DNA from: Motiliproteus sp047633175
Lineage (GTDB): Bacteria > Pseudomonadota > Gammaproteobacteria > Pseudomonadales > Balneatricaceae
NCBI GenBank assembly: GCA_047633175.1
Contig: JBLIEQ010000010.1
Location: forward strand, 1-64,000
DNA length: 64,000 bases
Direction: 5' to 3'
Part shown: piece after piece, positions 1 through 8,862 of the stretch
Layout: each line of letters opens with the position of its first letter
Position numbering within the stretch: the first letter of the stretch is position 1
The notes under the pieces: generated by a model
Seen by the model: the letters and a program-made list of their open reading frames with translations, nothing else
What the model was told of the DNA's origin: nothing
Database searches by the model: none
Translations under genes and position numbers: made by a program

Positions 1-1
1 C

Positions 2-148
2 GCGCGGATTCCATCAGGGCCAGAGATGCTTAGCAATCTCATCCCAAGGCCGGATATATGGGAGCAATACTCTTTTAGTCACCCAGCAACTTTACCTTGC
101 ACCACGAGGCGGACCATATATGACCCTGTGACCTCTGCTAATGCTTAG
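2..148 (+). CDS. possible 3' end of an unidentified gene cut by the window edge
   Basis: Frame 2 is open from the first base to a TAG at 146-148, giving 48 codons. The residues look protein-like (several Pro, Trp, Tyr, e.g. IPRPDIWEQYSFSHPAT) but I recognise no family. An open stretch of this length also arises by chance fairly often, so this is only a possibility. It ends 17 bases before the next gene. Confidence 0.25.
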   Translation, partial: ARIPSGPEMLSNLIPRPDIWEQYSFSHPATLPCTTRRTIYDPVTSANA

Positions 149-165
149 CGTATGCTAATAATTTT

Positions 166-681
166 TTGGCTGCAATTAAAAGCTACTGTGATTTATTTAA
201 AAGGAATAAGGCTTTGGCGCTGTTTATATTTATATTGATTTCACTACTGTTGCTGGTTTGGAACTTAGAGAGTTTTGTAAAAAAACACAGTAGATTTCCA
301 AGCACTAGAGAAATGTTTGTTGTTTATGAAGAGAAAGATAGGCAATCATTTTTATTCTTGTTTTTTATAGCTGTAGCTTCCTTAATATCCGCTTTATATT
401 CTGTTTATTATATGGGGCCGTTGCTGTACTTCCAATCTATTTCTCTTGGCAGTTACTTAAGCGCTGCTTTTTTTACTTCGTATATGTTTAATTATTTAAT
501 AAGATTTTCTATCTATATAGAAAGCGGCGGGTTGATGAATCCATCAGAGCAATATTTGTTTAAATTATGGAGAATAAAATCAAAGGATGTAAAAACAAAA
601 AGAGGAAAATACAAGCTGCTTGTCGCGAATATGGTGGCTAGTGTTCTTATGATAAGTTTTTTCATAGAGTTGATTTATTAA
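166..681 (+). CDS. small AT-rich integral membrane protein, function unknown
   Basis: 171 residues with about four predicted membrane segments: LALFIFILISLLLLVW near residue 20, FLFLFFIAVASLISALYSVY near 62, a third at about 85-115 and MVASVLMISFFIELIY at the very C-terminus. The start is TTG; I see no stronger in-frame start nearby. Base composition is clearly more AT-rich than the housekeeping genes downstream, which suggests transfer. It ends 13 bases before the large RTX gene on the same strand, so the two are probably co-transcribed. No known family was recognised. Its position next to a large secreted protein with a peptidase-like domain allows, but does not show, a role as a dedicated partner or immunity protein. 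Confidence 0.7.
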   Translation: MAAIKSYCDLFKRNKALALFIFILISLLLLVWNLESFVKKHSRFPSTREMFVVYEEKDRQSFLFLFFIAVASLISALYSVYYMGPLLYFQSISLGSYLSAAFFTSYMFNYLIRFSIYIESGGLMNPSEQYLFKLWRIKSKDVKTKRGKYKLLVANMVASVLMISFFIELIY

Positions 682-694
682 CAAGGAAATATCA

Positions 695-3600
695 ATGGCG
701 ACTGTAAAAGTTTATGATATCCCAGATTTGGTGCTCGCATACAAAAACGGTGAAAATGTTGGTAATAGTGAAGACGGTCTGGATTTAATTACAAACGTCT
801 ATGGCTTAGCTGCTACTATTCTATCCGGAACTCCTATTGGAGCAGGGGCGAATTTATCTGCATTTGGTCTTCAAGTAGCGAATAATACAAAGCGTTTCTC
901 TGAAGGAACTGTTAGTACCAATAACATACTTGGTTTAACAAGTTCTTCCCTATCAGTATTAGCTGCGTTTGCGGTGATTTCAGGTGCTGGAGCGATTCCA
1001 GTTTCATTTGCCACTATTTTTGCTCTAGCTGCAAATAACGGTGATGTTGACGCTGCGTTAACTGATGTAACAAATGTTCTGTCTGATCCAGAATACTGGG
1101 AGATGTTTGAACAGAATAGGAATGAACTTTTTGAGCCTTTGTTTGATAATCTTACCGATACAGGCCATTGGATAGGCCAAAACATACCACTCCCCAGTGA
1201 TGTTAGTGGCTTCTTCCAAGAAGCCCTCGACTGGGCTCAAGGCAGTGACCCTGTAGTCCCTGGCACTGCGACTGAAAGCGATAACTATACCAATAATGCT
1301 GCCTTTACAGATTACTACTACTCTCAAAGCGACGAAACCTACCTGCCCGGCGAAATAAATTTCAGCGATTCTTATTCAGACCAATTGCTTGCTTCGCCTG
1401 TGACGGGTAGTGATTATAATTTTAATTATTCCAGCCCCAACTATGGTCCCCAAACTCCTGCGACTGATAGTGATTTTAATTTTGACTTTGATTATTTTAA
1501 TGTCTTAAACCCGATCTATGATCCCATAGGTGCCTTTTACGAGAGCAAGACTCTGGCTAAGGATCCTGCCCTTTCGATTGCCGATAAAACCTCGGTGTTA
1601 TTGGACCAGGCGGGTAAGGGGTTGACGGTTGCGGCGCTGACGGCGTTGGACGCGGATGCCGATGGGCGGTTAAGCCATTCTGAACTCTCGACATTGACCA
1701 CCTGGGTGGATGCTAACGAAAATGGTCTGGCTGAGACGGGGGAGATAAAAACCCTGGCACAGGCGGGTATCGATCAGGTGCGGGAAACTGAATATAACTT
1801 GCGTAGCCAGGGTAACGCGCAGGTCGGCGCGGCTGTTGCTTTCGCACCCGTTGTGCCCGGTTCTGCTGAGCCCGACTGGATCACGGCCAAGCCTGCTGCC
1901 GGTGATGGTAACTACAGCGGATTGCGTGCTGGTGATAATCGGTTTTATATCATGCGTGGTTACTATATATCCTGGATCGATTGGAACAGCAGCGCGATTA
2001 AAATTAATTATAAGACCCAGAATACGCTGATCGGTACCGAGGGCAACGACGTTTTTGATGCCCGTTATTATAGTCAATACGATGGCGTGTACTTTACTCT
2101 GAGTAAGTTGACCAATTTTGTCGCCGGTGGCGGTGATGATCGTATGGGGGGTAGTGCTCGGGGCGATCGGCTCTGGGGCGGCACGGGCAATGACACCTTG
2201 CTGGGTTATGAGGGCAACGATAAACTCTACGGTGAATCGGGCAACGATCAACTGAATGGCCACGCGGGTAATGATTATCTCGATGGCGGCCTGGGCGATG
2301 ATGTGTTGTTGGGCAACAGCGGCAATGATGAGCTGCATGGCGCCGAAGGTCGCGATGAGCTGCAGGGCGGTGATGGCGCGGATCGCCTCAGTGGCGGGGC
2401 TGATAATGACCGTTTATTTGGTCAGGTCGGCGATGATATTTTATATGGCGGCGCGGGTGATGATATTTTGTCGGGCTTTACCGCCAGTAATGAGGCCAAG
2501 CAAAGCTTAAACCTGGGTGAAAGTGATCAGGATACGTTATACGGTGGCGCGGGTAACGATAATTTATTCGGTGGCTTAGGCGATGATACCCTGGTCGGCG
2601 GCACAGGCAATGACCTGTTAAAGGGTGAACGGGGTAATGATGACTTATTCGGCGGCTTAGGTGTTGATGAGTTGCAAGGCGGTGCAGGTGATGATCGTCT
2701 GAGTGGCGGCGCGGGTAATGATAAGCTCTTCGGGCAGGCGGGCAATGATTCACTCTGGGGGGGTGACGGCGATGACATCCTGCAAGGCTTTAAGGCCAGC
2801 AATGAGGCCATGCAGAGCTTGGCTGTTGGTGAAACCGATAATGATCGGCTTTATGGCGGTGCGGGTAATGATTTGATGCAGGGCGGCTTGGGAGAAGATG
2901 TTCTTCACGGTGAGCAGGGTGACGATGAACTACAGGGCGGGGCGGGTAACGATAGCCTTTATGGGGGCGACGGTGCCGACCGTTTATTCGGCCAGGTCGG
3001 CGATGATGTCCTCTATGGTGGCGCGGGTGACGATCTCCTTATTGGCTTTACCGGCAATAATGAAGCCAAGCAAACCCTGGCTGCCGGCGAAAGTGATAAT
3101 AATTGGCTTTATGGCGGTGCCGGACAAGACCGCCTGGTAGGCGGGTTAGGCAATGATTACCTCGATGGCGGTGCGGGTGCCGATACGATGGAAGGGGGTC
3201 TCGGCGATGATACCTATGTTGTAAACAGCGTGAACGATTCTATTCTTGAACGTGAAAATGGCGGCATAGATACGGTGGTTAGCAGCTCAAATTATCTGCT
3301 CAATCATGGTATTGAAAATTTGCATCTGGTCGCCGGCTTGCAGATTCATGGCACCGGCAATGCGCTGGATAACGTTATCGTAGGTAATGAGCACGATAAT
3401 ATCCTCGATGGTGTGACCGGTGCCGACCGGCTTATTGGCGCGCAGGGTAATGATACCTATTACGTCGATAATGTTGATGATGTGGTCGTAGAGCTCGCGG
3501 GTGAAGGCCTGGATACGGTACAGAGTAGTATCAGCCATACCCTAACGGCTAACGTCGAAAATCTGGTGTTGTTGGATTTTTCTAAGGGTGAGAAAGGCTT

Positions 3601-4831
3601 GGTCGATGGTAAGGCGGTGACTATCTATGGTTATCCGAAAATGAATGAGTTGGATTATATACAAGGCGATGCGGTGCCCGATTTCTTAGGGACCTGCGCG
3701 TTGACCTCGATTGCTAACTTATTAACCCTGGCGGATCAGCCCACCAGCGAGAGTGAGGTGGTACAGCTGGCGATCGATAATGGTTGGGCGGTAACCGATC
3801 CTGAGCGACCCGCGAGCGAGCGTGGGGGTTCAAATTTTGTCCAGCAGCAGAAACTCCTAGACAGCTATGGCATCCGTAACGGCTTAGTGCAAGGCTATAA
3901 CGAGCAGGGTATGGCCAATCTGATTCGCAGTGGTCGTGGTGTCCTGGTGGCGGTTAATGCCGGTGCTCTGTGGGATGATGCCAGCTATACGGGTGATGGT
4001 GGCGTCAATCATTTAGTCACCATCACGGGTGTGGCCCTTGGCGAACAAGATGGCGCCCTGGAAGGGTTTTATATTGCCGATTCGGGACGTCGGCAGGTGA
4101 GCGATATGACCCGTTTTGTGAGCATAGAAGAGTTCCGGGCTGCCGCGCTGGTCACTAATGCCTATGCCATTTATACCAAGCAGGCGATTAAGCTCTGGAA
4201 TGAAGAGACAGATGCGACCGGTAATGGCTTGGATAATACCCTGGTAGGCAACCGCGCCGATAACAGCCTCACGGGTGCGGCTGGGGATGATATCTTAGAT
4301 GCCGGTGATGGGCAGGACTCCTTAGACGGCGGTGTTGGCAATGATCAGCTTAGCGGTGGTCGAGGCTTCGATCTGCTCAAGGGGGGCGAGGGTAACGATA
4401 CGTTAATGGGTGGCCAGGATAATGATTGGTTACTCGGTGGCGAGGGCTCAGACCGCTACGTGTTCAACGCCGGTGATGGACAGGATGTGATTTTTGAGCA
4501 ACAGGCTTCAGGCAGCGACGCGGTGGATCTTGTAGCGTTCAGTGACCTGGATCAGGTGTCAGATCTGTGGTTTTCACGCTCTAACGACCATCTTGTCGTC
4601 GATGTGCTGGGCAGTGATGACCGCGTGACTATCAGTGGCTGGTACGCGGATGCGGCGCAACACGTTGAGCAGATCAGTGCTGCCGGAGCGGTTATCTCTG
4701 ATCAGGGGGTTGAGGCGCTGGTGCAAGCCATGGCGGCGTTCGATGCGCCGGCAGGCGCCGGGGAAATTATTTCCGGCGATGTGCGCGAGCAATTGCAACC
4801 GATGCTGGCGAGTCATTGGCAAGCGGCCTGA
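695..4831 (+). CDS. large RTX (Ca2+-binding repeat) protein with embedded C39-like cysteine peptidase domain
   Basis: 1378 residues. The first 120 are hydrophobic and small-residue-rich, as in RTX exoproteins, with no Sec signal. Two EF-hand-like loops follow at about 318-355 (DADADGRLSHSEL and DANENGLAETGEI). A long array of GGxGxDxLx nonapeptides fills about 450-840. It is broken three times by a related insert, G-F-x-x-x-N-E-A-x-Q-x-L, at residues 594, 698 and 784. After a beta-rich stretch comes a domain resembling C39 or papain-fold peptidases: Cys1001 in GTCALTS, His1106 in GGVNHLVTITG and Asp1129 in FYIADSG. A second RTX block (about 1185-1260) and a haemolysin-related C-terminal domain end the protein. 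Type I secretion is inferred from this layout; no T1SS genes are in the window. Start ATG has AAGGA just upstream. Either an adhesin or a contact/secreted effector is possible. Confidence 0.85.
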   Translation: MATVKVYDIPDLVLAYKNGENVGNSEDGLDLITNVYGLAATILSGTPIGAGANLSAFGLQVANNTKRFSEGTVSTNNILGLTSSSLSVLAAFAVISGAGAIPVSFATIFALAANNGDVDAALTDVTNVLSDPEYWEMFEQNRNELFEPLFDNLTDTGHWIGQNIPLPSDVSGFFQEALDWAQGSDPVVPGTATESDNYTNNAAFTDYYYSQSDETYLPGEINFSDSYSDQLLASPVTGSDYNFNYSSPNYGPQTPATDSDFNFDFDYFNVLNPIYDPIGAFYESKTLAKDPALSIADKTSVLLDQAGKGLTVAALTALDADADGRLSHSELSTLTTWVDANENGLAETGEIKTLAQAGIDQVRETEYNLRSQGNAQVGAAVAFAPVVPGSAEPDWITAKPAAGDGNYSGLRAGDNRFYIMRGYYISWIDWNSSAIKINYKTQNTLIGTEGNDVFDARYYSQYDGVYFTLSKLTNFVAGGGDDRMGGSARGDRLWGGTGNDTLLGYEGNDKLYGESGNDQLNGHAGNDYLDGGLGDDVLLGNSGNDELHGAEGRDELQGGDGADRLSGGADNDRLFGQVGDDILYGGAGDDILSGFTASNEAKQSLNLGESDQDTLYGGAGNDNLFGGLGDDTLVGGTGNDLLKGERGNDDLFGGLGVDELQGGAGDDRLSGGAGNDKLFGQAGNDSLWGGDGDDILQGFKASNEAMQSLAVGETDNDRLYGGAGNDLMQGGLGEDVLHGEQGDDELQGGAGNDSLYGGDGADRLFGQVGDDVLYGGAGDDLLIGFTGNNEAKQTLAAGESDNNWLYGGAGQDRLVGGLGNDYLDGGAGADTMEGGLGDDTYVVNSVNDSILERENGGIDTVVSSSNYLLNHGIENLHLVAGLQIHGTGNALDNVIVGNEHDNILDGVTGADRLIGAQGNDTYYVDNVDDVVVELAGEGLDTVQSSISHTLTANVENLVLLDFSKGEKGLVDGKAVTIYGYPKMNELDYIQGDAVPDFLGTCALTSIANLLTLADQPTSESEVVQLAIDNGWAVTDPERPASERGGSNFVQQQKLLDSYGIRNGLVQGYNEQGMANLIRSGRGVLVAVNAGALWDDASYTGDGGVNHLVTITGVALGEQDGALEGFYIADSGRRQVSDMTRFVSIEEFRAAALVTNAYAIYTKQAIKLWNEETDATGNGLDNTLVGNRADNSLTGAAGDDILDAGDGQDSLDGGVGNDQLSGGRGFDLLKGGEGNDTLMGGQDNDWLLGGEGSDRYVFNAGDGQDVIFEQQASGSDAVDLVAFSDLDQVSDLWFSRSNDHLVVDVLGSDDRVTISGWYADAAQHVEQISAAGAVISDQGVEALVQAMAAFDAPAGAGEIISGDVREQLQPMLASHWQAA

Positions 4832-4872
4832 GCGTAGCTAACAGGCCTGCAAAAACCTGTTGAAGGAACAAT

Positions 4873-4900
4873 GCCCACCTCTTAGGATGTGGGCTTTTTT
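4873..4900 (+). terminator. rho-independent terminator after the RTX gene
   Basis: GCCCAC (4873-4878) pairs with GTGGGC (4889-4894), followed directly by six T. It lies 42 bases after the RTX stop codon. Confidence 0.8.
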
Positions 4901-4914
4901 GTGGCTATGTCCTA

Positions 4915-5075
4915 GGAGGCTGACCGAGAATAGCGATCGTAGCGAGAAAGACGTATTTTGAATCAGATTTTCCGATCATTTGCGAAGAATAGTGGTTCTA
5001 TTTGACAAAAATGAGCGGGGAATCTGGCCATAATGCACATTTCGCTGTAGGTCGGCCTATTCTCGGTCAGCTTCC
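4915..5075. repeat. 161-bp foldback (MITE-like) intergenic element
   Basis: The outer 18 bases at 4915-4932 and 5058-5075 are inverted repeats with one mismatch (core GCTGACCGAGAATA). Pairing continues inward: CAGATTTTCCGATCATTT near 4960 matches the complement of a segment near 5010 with few differences, and the centre holds AATAG-TGGTT-CTATT. The whole element can therefore fold into one long imperfect hairpin. It contains no ORF. It is the first part of a 716-base gene-free stretch (4832-5547). Confidence 0.65.
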
Positions 5076-5159
5076 TGGTTAAGTGTTGCGACGCTGTCAT
5101 TGTCAGGCTGAAGCCCGCGCTACAAGGACGTAGCTAGTGCCGTCCATGCAGGAGCGCTT

Positions 5160-5325
5160 AACGGCGAGCCTACAAAAGAAAACACCTCCTTGTGGGTTGG
5201 TTTTTTGTGGGTTGGCTTTTTGTAGGTTGAGCGTAGTCCGACAAGTCTAGCAAGGCGCTGCCATCGTCAGAAAAGACGTCAGGCTGAAGCCTAACCTACA
5301 AAAAAAACCTACAAAAACACGCCTA
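5160..5325. repeat. dispersed intergenic repeat modules (copy 1)
   Basis: This stretch holds a GTAGGTTGAGCGTAGTCCGA module, an AGCAAGGCGCTGCCATC module, and a GTCAGGCTGAAGCCTAACCT module, with imperfect dyad symmetry (GTAGGTT facing AACCTAC). It also has short local duplications (TGTGGGTTGG twice, CCTACAAAAA twice). The same modules recur in a different order at about 39870-39990. From here to 5547 I see no gene. Confidence 0.6.
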
Positions 5326-5547
5326 AAAAAAGGCATCGACACCCTGTCAGTTTTTCTTACATCTGCATTCAGCAGAGACTCTAGTTTGGATTAAAACCTT
5401 TGTTTATCATCTTTCCGGTTGGCTGGCATTTATATTGCTAATCATGTTTTAAATGTTTTGTGAATCGTTGAGGGCAGCCTGTCGGTTATCGCAAGATAAC
5501 CCGCTACGGATGCGAGGTTATAGTCCCTGCAAGGTCGGAGGTTTAAT

Positions 5548-5970
5548 GTGTATATCCATAAATTCGTCTATGAGTCCCTGCCGTATTGTTATATAGCCGC
5601 CGGTATCGTTATCTACGTCATCGGAGCTGCTTTCCCTTCGGCTTTCCTTATGGCCTTTATTAAAAGCCCGCTTATCTATCTGCCCAGTGCGTTACTCTAT
5701 GCGGCCGGAGCCTGGGTTTGGGTGGCTCGTTCGGCGTATCGACGCAAGAGTTCCAAGCTGCGGGTGGAAAATAGAAAAGGGCTGTTTCAGTTTCCTGAAG
5801 GACTTTATGAGTACCTGCCCTTTATCTATCTGGCGCTGGGGGTTATTTTTATTTCGCAGGTCTCTGGGGTCTATGGCGGCATTGCTGGCAGTGTCCTGTG
5901 TCTGACAGGGGTGCTGGTTTGGATGATCAGGGCCATTTACCGTAGCCATGACCCCGTGCGGCATCCGTGA
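5548..5970 (+). CDS. small four-helix membrane protein with internal duplication
   Basis: 140 residues, start GTG with AAGGTCGGAGG just upstream. Two halves align: YESLPYCYIAAGIVIY...AAGAWVWVARSAYRR and YEYLPFIYLALGVIFI...TGVLVWMIRAIYR. Each half is a hydrophobic hairpin of two membrane segments followed by a basic tail, so the protein looks like a tandem duplication of a two-helix unit. The gene stands alone between a repeat-rich spacer and yjjV. No function is recognised. Confidence 0.7.
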   Translation: MYIHKFVYESLPYCYIAAGIVIYVIGAAFPSAFLMAFIKSPLIYLPSALLYAAGAWVWVARSAYRRKSSKLRVENRKGLFQFPEGLYEYLPFIYLALGVIFISQVSGVYGGIAGSVLCLTGVLVWMIRAIYRSHDPVRHP

Positions 5971-6080
5971 CGAGGGTGTGATAGATCTTGTACCCTGTCT
6001 GTATTTTTCTTAATAAAGAGTCCTCGCTTCTTTTCTTTTATAGCAAGAATAGCGAGCACAGCGGTAAGGCGGTAACTGGG

Positions 6081-6890
6081 ATGGGAGTTTTAAGGCTCTG
6101 TGATACACACTGTCATCTGGATTTTTCTGAGTTCGACGCCGTTCGTGAGGCGTTACTAAAGAGCTGCGTGTCTCTGGGGGTGGCGGCAATCATGGTGCCG
6201 GGTGTCAGCGCTGAGCATTGGTCGAGAGTATTAGAATTATGTGCCCGGGAGACAGTCTCCGGATCTTTGCTGCTCAGGCCTGCACTGGGTCTGCATCCCT
6301 GTTTTATGGCTCAGCATCGAGAAGAGCAGTTGCCGCAGCTGGAGGCGCTGTTGCAGCAGCATCCGGTGGTCGCCGTCGGTGAGATAGGGCTGGATTTCTG
6401 GAGTGCGGATGCCGATGTGGACGCTCAGATGCTGCTGTTTTCCCGGCAGCTGGTGCTGGCCAAAACGTATCGGTTGCCGGTGCTGCTACATGTCCGCAAG
6501 GCGCATGATCAGGTGCTTAAGCAGCTGCGTCTGCTGCGGTTTACCGGCGGCGGGATAGTGCATGCTTTTTCAGGGAGCCTGCAGCAGGCGCAGCAATATA
6601 TTGACCTGGGTTTTAAGCTGGGTGTTGGCGGCGCGATAACCTACACGCGCGCGCAGAAATTGCGCCGTACCTTACAGCAGCTGGGGCCTGAGTCCTGGGT
6701 GTTGGAAACGGATGCCCCGGATATGCCTCTGGCAGGCCGACAGGGGGCGCTTAATAGACCCGATTATCTGCCGGAGATTTTTGCGGTGTTACAGGCGTTG
6801 TTTGGCTGCTCGGCCGAGCAGTTGGCGGCGCAGCTATGGCGCAATAGCGAGGCGGTGTTGGGGCTGTTGTCGGTCGATTCAGAAGGTTAG
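6081..6890 (+). CDS. yjjV: TatD-family metal-dependent hydrolase, YjjV type
   Basis: 269 residues from ATG 6081. The frame is open back to a TTG at 5988, but family members begin at about this ATG. The metal-binding D-x-H-x-H is in DTHCHLD near the N-terminus, then GEIGLDFW, HVRKAHDQ, IVHAFSGSLQQA, GVGGAITY and LETDAPDMPLAGRQG. This last set, including the GFQG/NRPE-like region near the end, matches E. coli YjjV rather than TatD itself. These enzymes are metal-dependent phosphodiesterases or nucleases of the cytoplasm; the exact substrate of YjjV is not settled. It is convergent with fabY, with a shared hairpin between them. Confidence 0.9.
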   Translation: MGVLRLCDTHCHLDFSEFDAVREALLKSCVSLGVAAIMVPGVSAEHWSRVLELCARETVSGSLLLRPALGLHPCFMAQHREEQLPQLEALLQQHPVVAVGEIGLDFWSADADVDAQMLLFSRQLVLAKTYRLPVLLHVRKAHDQVLKQLRLLRFTGGGIVHAFSGSLQQAQQYIDLGFKLGVGGAITYTRAQKLRRTLQQLGPESWVLETDAPDMPLAGRQGALNRPDYLPEIFAVLQALFGCSAEQLAAQLWRNSEAVLGLLSVDSEG

Positions 6891-6936
6891 CAGTCTGGCT
6901 CGAGTTTCTCTTGCTATTAAGAGGGGCCAGACTGCT
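6889..6936. terminator. hairpin between convergent yjjV and fabY
   Basis: AGCAGTCTGGC (6889-6899) and GCCAGACTGCT (6926-6936) form a perfect 11-bp stem overlapping the yjjV stop codon. The U-tract is weak in both directions, so it may act as a termination or transcript-end stabilising structure for either gene. Confidence 0.55.
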
Positions 6937-6951
6937 ATTTGTCCTTCTTGC

Positions 6952-8862
6952 TCAGAACATATCCTTAAACGGATTGTCTATCTCCAGGCTGATCGGCTGG
7001 CTGTAGCCGGGAATGCTGATTTTCTTAGAGCTGATCTCGAGTTCGTCGCCCTCAAGGACGTTGTGACCGAACAGGTAGGTCGGGCGAGCGAGTCCCTGGC
7101 AGGATTTCTGGTCATAGTCACAAGCGCTCTTCTGGACCTCCTCGCGGCGGTGGTAGTACGCGGTCATCGCCTTCTTGCCGTGTTTGCGCTCCAGCATGGC
7201 GGTGACGATGTGAGGCGCCAGCATGGGGGCGCTGGCGTTATTACCGCCAAAGCCCTTCGAGTTAAGCAGGACACTGTCCATCCCCTCAATACCCACCTCT
7301 ATATGCTGTTGCTCAAAGCGCAGGTTACTGCGGTGCACATCATCGGCGACGGCATCCAGGGTGGAAATACCAGGAATATAACCGTATGCCCAGGTCCCCA
7401 GCGACAGCGATAACTGATCGCCACCGGCCGTGCCCTGTGAGTGTCCGATATAGCATTTGAGGGCGCTGACAATCCAGTTATCGATACCAAAGGCTTTAGC
7501 GGTCTGATTGATAACGTGGGATTCGGTAACGCGGTTTTGAGGTGTGCTGGTGCCGTGGGCTTGCACGTAACTGCGCTGACGCAGGGATTGTTCGCCGAGC
7601 ATGCTCTGAATCAATGCGGCGGATTTCCCCATCGTGATGTAGTTGCCGACACCGGGTGCGGCGATCGACTTCTTGTGGCCATCGGCGTTAACGAAGACCT
7701 CGGGCACGGCGCCAAAGATCTGTGCGCCCAGTTCTAATGCCAGGGTGTCATCGCAGAGTACGACGAATTGCGAGGACTCACCCATGGTGAAGCCGCAGTT
7801 GTCGGCGAAGGGGCGTGAGCAGCGACGCAGATCCTCGTCGCTAAGCTCTGATATGCCATCGAGTCCCATTAAGCCCTTAGCTTCGGCCAGCGCCCCCATG
7901 GCACGAAAGCCTTCGATGACCTCCTGCGTAATAGGGGTGTCACTGCCGCCCACTAGGACCAGTTTGCGTCGGCCGCTGCGGATATCTTCGACGCCGCTTC
8001 GCAGATTATAGAGGAAGGTTGCGCAGGCGCCCTGTGAGGATCCGGTGCTGCCCAGGTTGCCGAGCAGGTAAGCGTTGACGAAGTCAGCGGGCATCTGTCC
8101 ATAACCCAGTGGCATCTGTTTGGAGGTGGTGCGCTTACCCATGGAGGGGTACTTAAGCAGGCCACCAAAGCCTTCATCATCCAGCTGGCCGATAGAGTTG
8201 CCAGCATAGACGGCCACCTGGTCGGGCGGCAGGAGATCACGGATCGTCTCCCAGCTGATACCCATGCTGCTGATGGCATCCGAGGCGCTATAGACCGTCA
8301 TCTGCAGGTTGCGTGGATGGCTGCGTGATTGGTACAGGGTTCCGGGTCTAAATCCTGTTGGCAGCTGGCCTGCAGCGCGAACAGAGGATGCCTTGGAATC
8401 CGGCAGGATGGCATCCAGTCCGCCATTGACCGTGACCGTCACTGTTCCCTGTCCCTGGTCGGAAACAGTCCAGTTGGACGGTAGCCTGCTGGGCAGTTGA
8501 CGCTTCTGGAGGATAAAACACTGGCTGCCCTGCTGTGACTGCAGCTGCGCCGGACGGTTATAGGTCACATTGTCGATATCAAACCAGTCGGGATGGATCT
8601 TGCGAATCAGGGTGTTGTTCAGCAGCACAGGTTTAAAGCGGCTATCGAGTTGTTCCAGCGAGACTTCGGCACCTTGGCGGTCCAGAAACTTACCGTCCCG
8701 ATGATGGAGTTCTCCTGTCAGCGTCGCCAGCCCCAATAGTGTCGACTGCGCATCGCCAGGCGAAAGCTTGTCCAGTATCAGGCGTCTGTAAGCATGATGA
8801 AAGGAAGATCTTCCGGCAGGATTGACGCCGCCAAAGCCGACGATAACAGGTAAGTTGGACAA
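6952..8862 (-). CDS. fabY: beta-ketoacyl-ACP synthase FabY (fatty acid synthesis initiation)
   Basis: 636 residues from a TTG at 8862. The reading frame is open further upstream, but GGAG lies six bases before this TTG, and SNLPVIVGFGG matches the start of Pseudomonas aeruginosa FabY (PA5174, 634 residues). That enzyme condenses acetyl-CoA with malonyl-ACP in place of FabH. The thiolase-fold active site is visible: Cys280 in GACATFLYN, His436 in QAHGTSTP and His474 in YIGHSQGTAG. The glycine-rich SKGFGGNNAS segment and the long, FabY-specific N-terminal and C-terminal regions are intact. Monocistronic, convergent with yjjV. Identification rests on whole-length resemblance to the P. aeruginosa protein. 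Confidence 0.92.
   Translation of the reverse strand: MSNLPVIVGFGGVNPAGRSSFHHAYRRLILDKLSPGDAQSTLLGLATLTGELHHRDGKFLDRQGAEVSLEQLDSRFKPVLLNNTLIRKIHPDWFDIDNVTYNRPAQLQSQQGSQCFILQKRQLPSRLPSNWTVSDQGQGTVTVTVNGGLDAILPDSKASSVRAAGQLPTGFRPGTLYQSRSHPRNLQMTVYSASDAISSMGISWETIRDLLPPDQVAVYAGNSIGQLDDEGFGGLLKYPSMGKRTTSKQMPLGYGQMPADFVNAYLLGNLGSTGSSQGACATFLYNLRSGVEDIRSGRRKLVLVGGSDTPITQEVIEGFRAMGALAEAKGLMGLDGISELSDEDLRRCSRPFADNCGFTMGESSQFVVLCDDTLALELGAQIFGAVPEVFVNADGHKKSIAAPGVGNYITMGKSAALIQSMLGEQSLRQRSYVQAHGTSTPQNRVTESHVINQTAKAFGIDNWIVSALKCYIGHSQGTAGGDQLSLSLGTWAYGYIPGISTLDAVADDVHRSNLRFEQQHIEVGIEGMDSVLLNSKGFGGNNASAPMLAPHIVTAMLERKHGKKAMTAYYHRREEVQKSACDYDQKSCQGLARPTYLFGHNVLEGDELEISSKKISIPGYSQPISLEIDNPFKDMF

Noticed and set aside
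1670..2338. 222-residue minus-strand ORF inside the RTX gene
   Set aside because: Low-complexity antisense of the nonapeptide repeat; a shadow of codon periodicity.
4832..5547. Possible small RNA gene in the foldback region
   Set aside because: The foldback could be transcribed, but I see no promoter-terminator pair bounding it, so it is recorded as a repeat only.
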